A DNA stretch of 64,000 nucleotides from Allobosea lupini. Its GTDB lineage: Bacteria > Pseudomonadota > Alphaproteobacteria > Rhizobiales > Beijerinckiaceae. A model generated the notes under the pieces. The model had not been told where the DNA came from and did not search any database. It saw only the letters and a list, made by a program, of their open reading frames with translations. The stretch covers positions 310,001 to 374,000 of the forward strand of contig NZ_FOAN01000006.1 of NCBI RefSeq assembly GCF_900109525.1, in the 5' to 3' direction. The position numbers were made by a program, and so were the translations under genes. Shown piece by piece: positions 1 through 10,649 of the stretch (its first letter is position 1; each line of letters begins with the position of its first letter).

Positions 1-235
1 CACCACGACGAGGCCGGCATATATCGTCTCGGGGTTGCGCACCTCCCAGTGGTAGAAGGTGATGTAGCTGACGCCCTGCTTGGCCCGCACGAACTCGATC
101 ATCGCCGCGCCGAGCGGGATGCGCAGGACGGCAGGTTGGTCGTCGCGATGCTGTGCGGGCGCGGCAGGTCGATCCTGAAGGTCGCAAGGTCCCGGCCGGG
201 CTGGACGCGGTCGCGCCCGCGTTCAAATGAATTTG
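1..235 (-). pseudogene. Remnants of a NitT/TauT-type ABC transporter (permease tail and ATPase tail)
   Basis: Read on the minus strand, 138 down to 1 gives an open frame with IPLGAAMIEFVRAKQG, then YITFYHW and IYAGLVVV. This resembles the last transmembrane part of nitrate/sulfonate/taurine-type permeases and runs off the left edge. Just upstream in another frame (about 235 to 140) is PGRDLATFRIDLPRPHS, which resembles the C-terminal tail of the partner ATPases of the same transporters. The two pieces lie next to each other in different frames without start codons or the rest of either protein, so this looks like the scar of a deletion. The family assignment is by eye from short segments and is tentative. 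An alternative is a frameshifted permease whose body lies outside the window. Confidence 0.42.
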
Positions 236-276
236 CTGATGGTGCCGTGCGCGCAGCCTGTATCGCGACCGCCGAG

Positions 277-1110
277 CTAGGCAGCTTTCGGCAGCCCCCC
301 GTCGAAGTGCCAGCCCTGCGCCACCAGCCGCGCCACCCCATCGAGCAGCCCTGCGAGCGGCGCCTCCGACAGGATTTCCAGCGCCACCGGCCCGGCATAG
401 CCCTGCCGCTCTAGCTCCAACCTGATCGCGGAAAAATCGATGGCGCCGCTGCCGATCGGATCATGCCGCCACTGGCCGGCAGGGCTGTCCGAGAGATGGA
501 CGATGCCGATGCGCCCGGCGAGCAAGCGCAGGCCCTGCGCCGGATCCTCCCCGATCGCGAAACCGTTCGCGACGTCGTAGATCACCGCGATGTCGTCATA
601 GCCCTCCTCGTCGAGGAAGCGTGCGATCGTCGCGGCGCTGTCGAGCAGCCCCTGCGGATGGTTTTCCAAGATGACGCCGACCCCAGCCCGGCGCGCTACT
701 TCCACCACCTGACGGAAAGCCGGCCGGAAGCTCTGCATCAGCCGATCATTGGCCCTGGCGAGCAGCGCGTGGCGCCGCCCGGAGCCGACGCAGACATGGC
801 GCGCGCCCAGCTCGGCACAGCGCAGCGCCAGCCGGCGATAGGCCTCGACCGAGAAGGCGACGACCTCGGGCGCGGCACTGGCGAGGTTGATGTCGCTGCT
901 GGCGAGGTCCACGGCGAGCAATTCGAGGGCATGGTCTTCGACGAGCCGGCGCAGCCGCGCGGTCCGGGCCTCGTCATCGAGCCAGGGATCGAAATGCGGC
1001 GGCGAAGCCATCAGCTGGATCCGGCGAAAACCGGCGCCGGCCAGCGCCGCAACCGCCGCCTCCGCCTCCTCCTGCCAGACGAAACCGAAGGTATGGGCCG
1101 CCAGCTGCAT
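277..1110 (-). CDS. Sugar phosphate isomerase/epimerase-like TIM-barrel protein
   Basis: This 277-residue protein has the AP-endonuclease-2 / xylose-isomerase-like TIM-barrel pattern. The N-terminus reads AGFRRIQLMASPPHFDPW. Metal-ligand candidates are the Glu in VILENHPQG, the Asp in AVIYDVANG, the His in IGIVHLSDSP and the Glu near the C-terminus in VALEILSEAP. Such proteins isomerise, epimerise or dehydrate sugars and cyclitols in the cytoplasm. It is the last gene of a minus-strand operon behind the Gfo/Idh dehydrogenase and the IclR regulator, so it probably acts on a sugar- or cyclitol-like intermediate made by the dehydrogenase. The exact substrate cannot be read from the sequence. Confidence 0.82.
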   Translation of the reverse strand: MQLAAHTFGFVWQEEAEAAVAALAGAGFRRIQLMASPPHFDPWLDDEARTARLRRLVEDHALELLAVDLASSDINLASAAPEVVAFSVEAYRRLALRCAELGARHVCVGSGRRHALLARANDRLMQSFRPAFRQVVEVARRAGVGVILENHPQGLLDSAATIARFLDEEGYDDIAVIYDVANGFAIGEDPAQGLRLLAGRIGIVHLSDSPAGQWRHDPIGSGAIDFSAIRLELERQGYAGPVALEILSEAPLAGLLDGVARLVAQGWHFDGGLPKAA

Positions 1111-1152
1111 TCTCTCACGCGTCCCTGCGAAGTTTGCCTGCGAAGCCTTGCC

Positions 1153-2025
1153 TCAGCCGAAGAAGGGGCCCCGCGGCTGATGCGAGACCAGCGTCGGGCT
1201 CGCTCCCAGCGCGAGCGACAGTTCCCGCGCGGCACTGAGCAGCATCGGCGAGAAGGTCAGCATCTTCTCCTCGGTCAGGCGGATATGCGGCCCGGCGATC
1301 ACCAGCGCGCCGATGACCTCGCCGCTCTGGGCGCTGCGGATCGGCGCCGCCGTCGCGCTCATCCAGGGCGAATAGGTCTGGCTCACCATGCTGAAGCCGC
1401 GTTTGCGCGCTTGGCGCAGATATTTGAGCAAGGCCGCCGGCGTCTGCGGCGCCTTCGGGCCGAACTCCTCGCGCGAGCCGTACCCCTGGCGCTCGACGAT
1501 CGCGAGCGCCTCCTCCTCAGGCAGGCAGGAGAGCCAGGCATGGCCGCTGGCCGAGCAGGAGAGCCGGCCCGACTGGCCCATGTCGGGGTCATAGCGCAGC
1601 CCGAAGGGTGAGCCTTGCGACTTTGCCACCCAGATCAGCTCGCGCCCATCGATCAAAGCGAGGCGGACCAGTTCGGCGGTCTCGCGCGCCAGCTGGTCGA
1701 GCACCGGCTGGGCGAGATCGGTGATGCCGCTGCCGGCGAGAAAGCTGAAGGCGAGCGAGGCGATCTTGGCCGTGAGCTGGTACATGCCGTGATGGCGCTC
1801 CTGGCGTACATAGCCGCGCTCGACCAGGCTGGTCAGGACACGATGCGTCGCGCTGCGCGGGATGCTCAGCCGCTCGGCGATCTCGTAGAGCGGCAGCCCG
1901 TGCGCATGGGCCGCCAGGAGCTCGATCACCCCCAGCGTCCGCTCAAGCAGCCCGCTCGGAGCCTGATCGGCCTCGGCCTCTTCCGTGTCAGCGACGAGCT
2001 TCTTCGCCATGGCCCTATCCATCAT
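1153..2025 (-). CDS. IclR family transcriptional regulator
   Basis: This is a one-component regulator with an N-terminal winged helix (LLERTLGVIELLAAHAHGLPL, then a recognition region around IPRSATHRVLTSLVERGYV) and a C-terminal IclR ligand-binding domain. I chose the ATG at 2025 (290 residues) because AGGA lies five bases upstream. It overlaps the end of the upstream dehydrogenase gene by 11 bp, which implies co-transcription and translational coupling. An in-frame upstream ATG at 2097 would put 24 unlikely residues inside the neighbour. It probably controls its own operon and the divergent transporter/catabolic operon through the two TGGAA-N5-TTCCA boxes at 3122-3167. The effector is unknown. 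Confidence 0.9.
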   Translation of the reverse strand: MMDRAMAKKLVADTEEAEADQAPSGLLERTLGVIELLAAHAHGLPLYEIAERLSIPRSATHRVLTSLVERGYVRQERHHGMYQLTAKIASLAFSFLAGSGITDLAQPVLDQLARETAELVRLALIDGRELIWVAKSQGSPFGLRYDPDMGQSGRLSCSASGHAWLSCLPEEEALAIVERQGYGSREEFGPKAPQTPAALLKYLRQARKRGFSMVSQTYSPWMSATAAPIRSAQSGEVIGALVIAGPHIRLTEEKMLTFSPMLLSAARELSLALGASPTLVSHQPRGPFFG

Positions 2026-3061
2026 GGAGTTCCTGGCGTTGTCTCTGGCGTGCCGCTTCGTGGACGGCAAGTGTGGCCCGCAAGGTGCGGGTCGCATCGG
2101 CGGCGTCGATCAGCGGCTTGGCGCCGTCGCGCACGACATCGCGAAGGTGACGCAGCTGACGCAGATAAGGGCTTTCGCGCGTGATCGGCAGCGTCTGCCG
2201 TGAGATCGGCGCGAACCAGCTCTTCTGCCCGTCATAGCGCCAGAGATCGAGCCCGGGCAGCGTCAGCGAGCCTTCCGTCCCCGACAGGAAATGCGAGGCC
2301 ACCGGTGCCGGCTGCGCCGGATAGTTCGGCAACTCGCCCGAGGACAGGTCCCAGCTCCACGGCGTCACCGCAGTGTCGGACAGGCTGACCGTCACCAGCG
2401 CGCCATTCGCGAGTTCGAGCAGCACTGCGGCGGTATCCTCGACCAGCAGGCCGCGGATGCGATCGGAGGTGACGGCCTGGACCGCGACGATCTCTCCGCA
2501 GATGAAGCGGATCAGGTCGATCTCGTGGATCAGGTTGATCAGAACCGGCCCGCCGCCGGGCTCGCGCCGCCAGGCCAGATCGAAATAGGCGTCGTGCTTG
2601 TAGAAGGTGTAGAGCACCGTGGCGGTGGTCAGCCGTCCGAGCCCGCCGCTCTGCACCGTCTCGCGCGCCGTGGCGATGATCGGGTTGTAGCGGCGGTGAT
2701 GGCCGACGAGGACCGGCACGCCGGCGCGCGCCGAAGCGCGCGCGAGCTCCTCGCCCTCCGCCACCGTCACCGCGACCGGCTTCTCGATCAGCGCCGGAAT
2801 CCCCTGCGCGATCGCATCGAGCCCGATCGGCAGATGGGTCTGGTTCGGCGTCGCGACGATCAGCGCCTCCAAACCACCCGCGGCGATCAGGGAGTGGTGA
2901 TCCGGGAACCAGCGCAAACCATGCTCTTCGCAAAAGGCCCGGCCGGCCTCGGTCGGATCGGCGACGCCGGCGACCACGGCGAAATCCGTTCCCGCGATCA
3001 CGTCCGCATGGAGGCGACCGATCGCTCCGGCCCCGACGATCCCGATTGAGAATGGCGACAT
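2015..3061 (-). CDS. Gfo/Idh/MocA family NAD(P)-dependent oxidoreductase
   Basis: This 348-residue cytoplasmic dehydrogenase begins FSIGIVGAGAIGRLHADVI, a Rossmann nucleotide-binding motif. The Gfo/Idh signature EKPVAV follows around residue 93, where the Lys is the conserved catalytic residue, and the C-terminal alpha/beta substrate domain contains INLIHEIDLIRF. Family members oxidise or reduce sugars, inositols and other cyclic polyols. The ATG at 3061 has AGGAGG eight bases upstream. A longer frame from 3172 would run through the operator region and is rejected. It is the first gene of the IclR-controlled minus-strand operon. The substrate is not identifiable. Confidence 0.9.
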   Translation of the reverse strand: MSPFSIGIVGAGAIGRLHADVIAGTDFAVVAGVADPTEAGRAFCEEHGLRWFPDHHSLIAAGGLEALIVATPNQTHLPIGLDAIAQGIPALIEKPVAVTVAEGEELARASARAGVPVLVGHHRRYNPIIATARETVQSGGLGRLTTATVLYTFYKHDAYFDLAWRREPGGGPVLINLIHEIDLIRFICGEIVAVQAVTSDRIRGLLVEDTAAVLLELANGALVTVSLSDTAVTPWSWDLSSGELPNYPAQPAPVASHFLSGTEGSLTLPGLDLWRYDGQKSWFAPISRQTLPITRESPYLRQLRHLRDVVRDGAKPLIDAADATRTLRATLAVHEAARQRQRQELHDG

Positions 3062-3121
3062 GCCCCGGCCTCCTGCGTTGCGCCTCCTTATCCCGCTGGC
3101 GGGATCATCGGTCAAGTTATC

Positions 3122-3167
3122 TGGAACAAGATTCCATTTTTGAAAATATGACTGGAATTCTATTCCA
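3122..3167. promoter_or_regulatory. Paired IclR-type operator boxes between divergent operons
   Basis: Two 15-bp inverted repeats of the form TGGAA-N5-TTCCA are present, TGGAACAAGATTCCA at 3122-3136 and TGGAATTCTATTCCA at 3153-3167. Their starts are 31 bp apart, close to three helical turns. The arms match the half-sites known for IclR-family regulators, and an IclR gene sits in the adjacent operon. They lie between the divergent starts at 3061 (minus) and 3263 (plus), so one regulator bound here could govern both arms. The dyads are seen directly; the regulator assignment is inferred. Confidence 0.72.
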
Positions 3168-3262
3168 TTCATGCTAGAGCATCGCCGCCGGCACGCATCG
3201 CGGAGCCAGCCAATCGGAGCCAGGCAAGGCCTCCGGGGAACGCCAACGCAGGGAGGGACGTC

Positions 3263-4534
3263 GTGACCGACTCAGACAAGCCGCAGCGGATTTCCACCAT
3301 CAGGCGCCGGAGCCTGCTCCTCGGCGCCGGCTCGCTTGGCGCGAGCGGGCTCGCATCGGCCCGGCTCGGCATGCCCTATATCGGCAACGCCGCCGCGGCC
3401 GAGCCGATCAAGATCGGCATGATCTGGGCCAAGACCGGCAGCATCGTCGACCAGTCGGAATATCTCGCCCAGGGCGGCATGCTGGCGCTTGAGCAGCGCA
3501 ACAACACCCTGCTCGGTCGCCCCGCCGAAATCGTCTGGCTCGACGAGCCCAATCCGCAGGGCGCCCAGCAGAACGCCGAGCGCCTCGTCGGCGAGCACAA
3601 GGTCGTCGGCATGGTCGGCGGCGCACTGAGCTCCTTCGCATTGGGCATCTCGGCCGTGGCGAAGAAGGCCAAGATCCCCTATGTCGCCGCCAACGCCGCG
3701 ACCGGCGACCTCACCGGAAAATCCTGCAACAAGTATACCTTCCGCCTGCAGCCGCCGGTCGAGGTGCATGTTCGCGCGCTCGCGCCCTATTGCGGCGAGA
3801 TCGGCAAGAAGTGGTACCTGCTGACCGCCGCCTACGCCTTCGGCCAGGACATCAAGAGGGCCTTCGAGGCCTACGCCAAGGCGAACGGCATCACCATCGT
3901 CGGCGCCGACGAGGTGCCGGTCGGCACGCCCGACTACAGCTCCTTCATCCTGAAGATCCGCGCCGCCAGGCCCGATGTGGTCATCGGCGGCGTCGCGGCG
4001 AGCGACCTCACGACCTTCCTGAAGCAGTGGAACGAGCTCGGCATGAAGGGCCGTATCCCCTTCGCCGAGATCTCGGTGGGCAATACCGACCTTTGGGGCG
4101 TCGGGCCCGAGGCTGCCGACGGGCTCTACACCCTGACCTGGTACTACAAGAACCCGAACAATCCGCCGGAAGAGCAGGCGATGGCGGCGGCCTATGAGAA
4201 GAAATACAACCGCCCCGCCGCCGACAAGGCGTGGATGGGCTGGTTCGGCATGAAGAGCCTGCTCGACGCGATCGAGGCTGCCAAGTCGACCGAGCCGGCG
4301 GCGATCGTCGCCGCGCTGGAGAAATGGCAGGTCAAGCGCGGCGACCTCGATGTCCACTATCGCGACTTCGACCATCAGATGGTCAATCGCCTGCTGATCG
4401 CCGGCATCAAGCCGAAGATCACCGACAAATGGGACTATTTCGACATCAAGGCCGAGCTGCCGAAGACGCAAGGGGACATCGACAAGGCCTTCGGCTCGCA
4501 GGCCGAAAGCGCCTGCAAGATGGACGCGCTCTGA
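3263..4534 (+). CDS. ABC transporter substrate-binding protein, branched-chain amino acid type (Peripla_BP_6)
   Basis: This 423-residue periplasmic receptor starts at a GTG preceded by GGGAGG at a suitable distance. The N-terminus has a twin-arginine-like signal (RRRSLLLGAGSLGASGLASA) with likely cleavage near AAAAEP. The mature part begins IKIGMIWAKTGSIVDQSEY, typical of LivJ/LivK-like Leu-Ile-Val-type receptors, which now bind many ligands including aromatic and alicyclic acids. It is the first gene of the operon encoding the LivH-like permease and the fused LivM-LivG-LivF protein. The downstream shikimate-dehydrogenase-like and flavin dehydrogenase genes suggest a cyclic carboxylate ligand rather than leucine, but this is inference. 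Confidence 0.9.
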   Translation: MTDSDKPQRISTIRRRSLLLGAGSLGASGLASARLGMPYIGNAAAAEPIKIGMIWAKTGSIVDQSEYLAQGGMLALEQRNNTLLGRPAEIVWLDEPNPQGAQQNAERLVGEHKVVGMVGGALSSFALGISAVAKKAKIPYVAANAATGDLTGKSCNKYTFRLQPPVEVHVRALAPYCGEIGKKWYLLTAAYAFGQDIKRAFEAYAKANGITIVGADEVPVGTPDYSSFILKIRAARPDVVIGGVAASDLTTFLKQWNELGMKGRIPFAEISVGNTDLWGVGPEAADGLYTLTWYYKNPNNPPEEQAMAAAYEKKYNRPAADKAWMGWFGMKSLLDAIEAAKSTEPAAIVAALEKWQVKRGDLDVHYRDFDHQMVNRLLIAGIKPKITDKWDYFDIKAELPKTQGDIDKAFGSQAESACKMDAL

Positions 4535-4555
4535 CGCTCCGTCCAGCCGGATGAA

Positions 4556-4585
4556 GGACCGGCCGAGCCACGCGCCGGCCGGTCC
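4556..4585 (+). terminator. Hairpin between receptor and permease genes (possible attenuator)
   Basis: A perfect 10-bp inverted repeat, GGACCGGCCG and CGGCCGGTCC with a 10-base loop, is followed by a pyrimidine-rich CTTCCTCTTCC. It lies between the receptor stop and the permease start. Such hairpins often cause partial termination or 3'-end protection, so that the receptor is made in excess over the membrane parts. Confidence 0.5.
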
Positions 4586-4626
4586 CTTCCTCTTCCCTCG
4601 CCGCGCCCGTTCGAGGAGCGCCTGCC

Positions 4627-5492
4627 ATGCTCGATATGATCCTGTCCCAGGCTGTGAACGGCCTGGTGTTGGGCTTCCTTTATGTGCTGATCGCCGTCGG
4701 GCTCTCGATCATCTTCGGGCTGCTCGGCATCGTGAACTTCGCCCATGGCGCCTTCTTCGCTGTCGGCGCCTATGTCGCTCTGGTGCTGGCGCGCGAATTC
4801 GGCTGGTGGGCGGCGCTGCTCGCGCCCTTCGTCACCGGCGCGCTCGGCATGCTGGTCGAGATCGTGCTGATCCGCCATCTCTACGGCAAGGAGCCGCTGC
4901 TCGGCCTGATCCTGACCTTCGCGCTGGCGCTGCTGTTCGAGGCGGTGCTGCGCATGATCTTCGGCGGGGCGCCCCTGCCGTTCAGCGCGCCGCGCTTCCT
5001 CTCCGGCTTCGTCGAATACGGGCCGGTCTTGCTGACCAAATACCGGATGTTCGTGCTGCTGGTGACGGTCGCCGCTCTCGTCGCCTTCTGGGCCTTCCTG
5101 ACCTACACGCCCTTCGGCCGGATCATCCGGGCCGGCTCGCGCGATGCCGAGATGGTCGGCCTGCTCGGTATCAACCTGCCGGTGGTGTTCAGCTTCGTCT
5201 TCGGCATCGGCTGTCTGCTCGCCGGCCTGGCTGGACTGCTCGCAGCCCCCCTCTGGACGGTGACGCCGACCATGGCGGCGAGCGCGATCATGCCGGCCTT
5301 CGTCATCGTCACGATCGGCGGGCTCGGCTCCTATGCCGGCGCTATCGTCGCCGGGCTGCTCGTCGGCGTCACCATCGCCATGACCATCCAGTTCCAGCCG
5401 GAATGGGCCGGCGCTGCGATGTATGTGCTGATGGCGGCGATCCTGCTCGTGCGTCCCCGTGGCCTCTTCGGTGAAAAGTGGGAGCGCTTCGA

Positions 5493-5496
<4 letters not shown>
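4627..5496 (+). CDS. Branched-chain-type ABC transporter permease (LivH family)
   Basis: This 289-residue inner-membrane protein has about eight hydrophobic segments. The LivH-type opening is ILSQAVNGLVLGFLYVLIA, followed by GLSIIFGLLGIVNFAHG. The later conserved RAGSRDAEMVGLLGIN segment is the coupling region that contacts the ATPase. It forms half of the translocation channel, the other half being the N-terminal domain of the next gene product. The start overlaps nothing upstream and the end overlaps the next gene by an ATGA-type junction, so the two halves are translated together. Confidence 0.93.
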
Positions 5497-8014
<2,518 letters not shown>

Positions 8015-8015
<1 letters not shown>

Positions 8016-8060
8016 AGCATTTTCGAGCGAAGTGGACACCGGTTCGCGTGAAGAAAATGG
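8015..8060. repeat. Dispersed intergenic palindrome (variant 1 of an AAGTGGAnACCGGTT family)
   Basis: GCATTTTC at 8017-8024 and GAAAATG at 8053-8059 form imperfect dyad arms around the core AAGTGGACACCGGTT (8030-8044). The same core with one change occurs at 13015-13029. Elements of this look are common between genes in Hyphomicrobiales genomes. It begins at the stop codon of the fused transporter gene and may act as a hairpin at the transcript end. Confidence 0.6.
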
Positions 8061-8096
8061 GCCAACTCAAAACTGCTGCGGCCGGAGGACATCACC

Positions 8097-8903
8097 ATGA
8101 GCATCACCATCACCGGCGCGACCCGCCTCAATGTCATCGTCGGCGAGCCGATCGCACAGGTGAAGTCGCCGGCCGGCATGACCGCCGCCTTCGCCGCGCG
8201 CGGCCATGACGGCATCGTCGCGCCGGTGCGCGTCGCGCCAGACCATCTCGCTGCCTTCCTGAGCGCGCTCGACCATGTGCCGAACTGCGACGGCATCATC
8301 GTCACCGTGCCTCACAAGTTCGCCTGCCATCGCCATTGCGCCAGCGCGACCGAGCGCGGCGACTTCCTCGGCACCGTCAACATCATGCGCCGGCGCAAGG
8401 ACGGCGCCTGGCATGGCGACATCGTTGACGGGCTCGGCTTCGTCGGCGCGGTCAAGGCCAATGGCGGCGAGCCTGCCGGCAAGCGCGCCCTGCTGGTCGG
8501 CGCCGGCGGCGCCGGCTCGGCGATCGCGCTCGCCCTCGTCGATGCCGGCGTCAGCGAACTCGCCATCCACGATGCCGACGCCGAGCGCCGCGACCGGCTG
8601 ATCGCCCGCCTCGACGGGCGGGGCGGCACGAAGGTCATCGTCGGCTCGGCCGATCCAACCGGATTCGAGCTCGTCGCCAATGCCTCTCCGGCCGGCATGA
8701 AGCCCGGTGACCCGCTGCCGGTCGAGGTCGACAAGCTTGCGCCCGGGACTTTCGTCGGCTGCGTCATCACGGTTCCCGTGGTCTCACCGCTGATCGAGGC
8801 TGCCCGCAAGCGCGGCTGCCCGACCTCGACCGGCAGCGACATGTACCAGGCGCTGCAGAGCGCCATGGTCGACTTCCTGCTCGCCGGCGAGCGCATCGGC
8901 TGA
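8097..8903 (+). CDS. Shikimate dehydrogenase-like protein (AroE family, probably catabolic)
   Basis: This 268-residue cytoplasmic NAD(P)-dependent dehydrogenase has the AroE fold. A degenerate substrate motif GEPIAQVKSPAGM is followed by the catalytic Lys in IIVTVPHK, Asn in GTVNIM, Asp in GDIVDGLGF, and the nucleotide loop GAGGAGSAIALAL. The canonical SLSP substrate-binding serines are altered (KSP), unlike biosynthetic AroE. Its place inside an importer operon therefore suggests a catabolic quinate/shikimate-type or related cyclic-acid dehydrogenase. Spacing to the next gene is only a few bases, so they are co-transcribed. Confidence 0.86.
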   Translation: MSITITGATRLNVIVGEPIAQVKSPAGMTAAFAARGHDGIVAPVRVAPDHLAAFLSALDHVPNCDGIIVTVPHKFACHRHCASATERGDFLGTVNIMRRRKDGAWHGDIVDGLGFVGAVKANGGEPAGKRALLVGAGGAGSAIALALVDAGVSELAIHDADAERRDRLIARLDGRGGTKVIVGSADPTGFELVANASPAGMKPGDPLPVEVDKLAPGTFVGCVITVPVVSPLIEAARKRGCPTSTGSDMYQALQSAMVDFLLAGERIG

Positions 8904-8912
8904 GGTTCTGTG

Positions 8913-10649
8913 ATGTTCACGACGCTGGCGGCCCTGCCGGAACAGACCTCCTACGACGTCATCGTCGCCGGCTCCGGCGCGGCAGGACTGGCGGCGGCCG
9001 TCTTCGCCGCGATCGAGGGCCGCTCGGTGCTGGTCGTCGAGCGCACCGAGTACGTCGGCGGCACCAGTGCCCTCTCCGCCGCCACCACCTGGATTCCGAA
9101 CTCGCTTCATGCCGAAAAGGTCGCGACCGGGGACTCATTTGAAAAGGCTGCTCGTTTCCTCGACGGCGTCGTCGGCAACCATTCCTCGGCGCAGCTGCGC
9201 GAAGCCTTCCTGCGCGCGGGGCCGCAGGCGATCGCCACGCTGGAACAGCGCACCGCGGTGCATTTCCGCCCCTACGCGACCCATCCCGATTACGAGTCGG
9301 ATGTGGAAGGCTCGACCCTGCGCGGCCGCGCCCTGGAGCCGATCCCCTTCGATGGCCGCCGGCTCGGCGCCGATCTCCAGCGTATCCGCCCGCCGATCCC
9401 GGAATTCACCCTGTTCGGCGGCATGATGATCGACCGCACCGATATCGGCCACCTGCTCAAGCTCCGGACGTCCTGGGCCTCCTTCAAGCACGCAGCCGCC
9501 ATTCTCGGCCGCTACGGTCTCGACCGCCTGAGCGGCAAGCGCGGCACACGCCTCGTCATGGGCAACGCCCTGATCGGCAGCCTGCTGCTGACCCTGAAGC
9601 AGCATGGCGGCAGCGTCCTGCTCAACGCCGCGATCACCGAACTGCAGAGCGGCCCTGACGGCGTCACCGGCGTCGTCGTCGAGCAGGGCGGTGCGACGCG
9701 CGCGATCGCGGCTGGCCTCGCCGTTGTGCTCGCCGCCGGCGGCTTCAACCGCCATCCGCAGCGCCGCGGCGCCATGCTGCACTCACCGACGCCGGCGCTC
9801 AGCCCGGCCGCCCCCGGCCATACCGGCGCGATGCAGGACCTGGCGCTCAAGCTCGGCGCGCGCTTCGGCGAGGGCAGCCGGGACAACGCTTATTGGGCGC
9901 CCGTCTCGACGCGGAAAAGGCCGGATGGCAGCACCGCGGTCTTCCCGCATTTCGTACTCGACCGCAGCAAGCCGGGCACTGTCTGTGTCGACCAGACCGG
10001 CCGGCGCTTCGTCAACGAATCCACCTCCTATCATCTGTTCAGCCGCGCCATGTTCGAGGCGAACCGGACGCGTCCGACCATCCCCTGCTGGATCATCACC
10101 GACGCCGAAGGTCTCAGGCGCTACGGGCTCGGCATGGTCAGGATGGGCACGCGCAACCTGAACCCCTTCCTCGCCGACGGCTATCTCGTCGAAGGCGCGA
10201 CCATCGCCGAACTCGCCGGCAAGCTTTCGATCGATCCCGCTGCGCTCGGCGACACCATCGCCCGCATGAACGACCATGCCCGCAGCGGCGTCGATCCCGA
10301 ATTCGGCCGCGGCACCACCAATTATCACCGCGTCAACGGCGACGCCTCGCGCGGCCTGCCCAATCCGACGCTCGGCCCGATCGCGACGGCCCCCTTCTAC
10401 GCGGTCAAGCTGACGCCCGGCGATATCGGCGCCGCCACAGGCCTCGTCATCGACGAGAACGCGCAGGTGCTCGGTGAGGGCGACCGGCCGATCGGCGGGC
10501 TCTATGCCTGCGGAAACGAGGCGCAGTCCGTCATGGGCGGGACCTATCCCGGCCCCGGCATTACCATCGGCCCGGCTATCACCTTCGCCTGGTGCGCGAT
10601 CCGCCACGCACTCGGCCTGCGCCCGCCAGCGGAGCGCGCTGCGGAATGA
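8913..10649 (+). CDS. FAD-dependent dehydrogenase, 3-ketosteroid dehydrogenase / fumarate reductase flavoprotein family (copy 1)
   Basis: This protein is about 578 residues long. The N-terminal FAD motif is VIVAGSGAAGLAAAVFAAIEG followed by VVERTEYVGGTSA. The C-terminal motif GGTYPGPGITIGPAITFAW is typical of ketosteroid-delta1-dehydrogenase-like and fumarate-reductase-like flavoproteins, which transfer hydrogens at a carbon-carbon bond next to a carbonyl. No signal peptide or haem motif is seen. GAGG lies seven bases before the ATG at 8913; a GTG three bases earlier is also possible. It is followed by a related copy whose start overlaps its stop, so the two are probably made together and may dehydrogenate a ring substrate in sequence. 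Confidence 0.88.
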   Translation: MFTTLAALPEQTSYDVIVAGSGAAGLAAAVFAAIEGRSVLVVERTEYVGGTSALSAATTWIPNSLHAEKVATGDSFEKAARFLDGVVGNHSSAQLREAFLRAGPQAIATLEQRTAVHFRPYATHPDYESDVEGSTLRGRALEPIPFDGRRLGADLQRIRPPIPEFTLFGGMMIDRTDIGHLLKLRTSWASFKHAAAILGRYGLDRLSGKRGTRLVMGNALIGSLLLTLKQHGGSVLLNAAITELQSGPDGVTGVVVEQGGATRAIAAGLAVVLAAGGFNRHPQRRGAMLHSPTPALSPAAPGHTGAMQDLALKLGARFGEGSRDNAYWAPVSTRKRPDGSTAVFPHFVLDRSKPGTVCVDQTGRRFVNESTSYHLFSRAMFEANRTRPTIPCWIITDAEGLRRYGLGMVRMGTRNLNPFLADGYLVEGATIAELAGKLSIDPAALGDTIARMNDHARSGVDPEFGRGTTNYHRVNGDASRGLPNPTLGPIATAPFYAVKLTPGDIGAATGLVIDENAQVLGEGDRPIGGLYACGNEAQSVMGGTYPGPGITIGPAITFAWCAIRHALGLRPPAERAAE

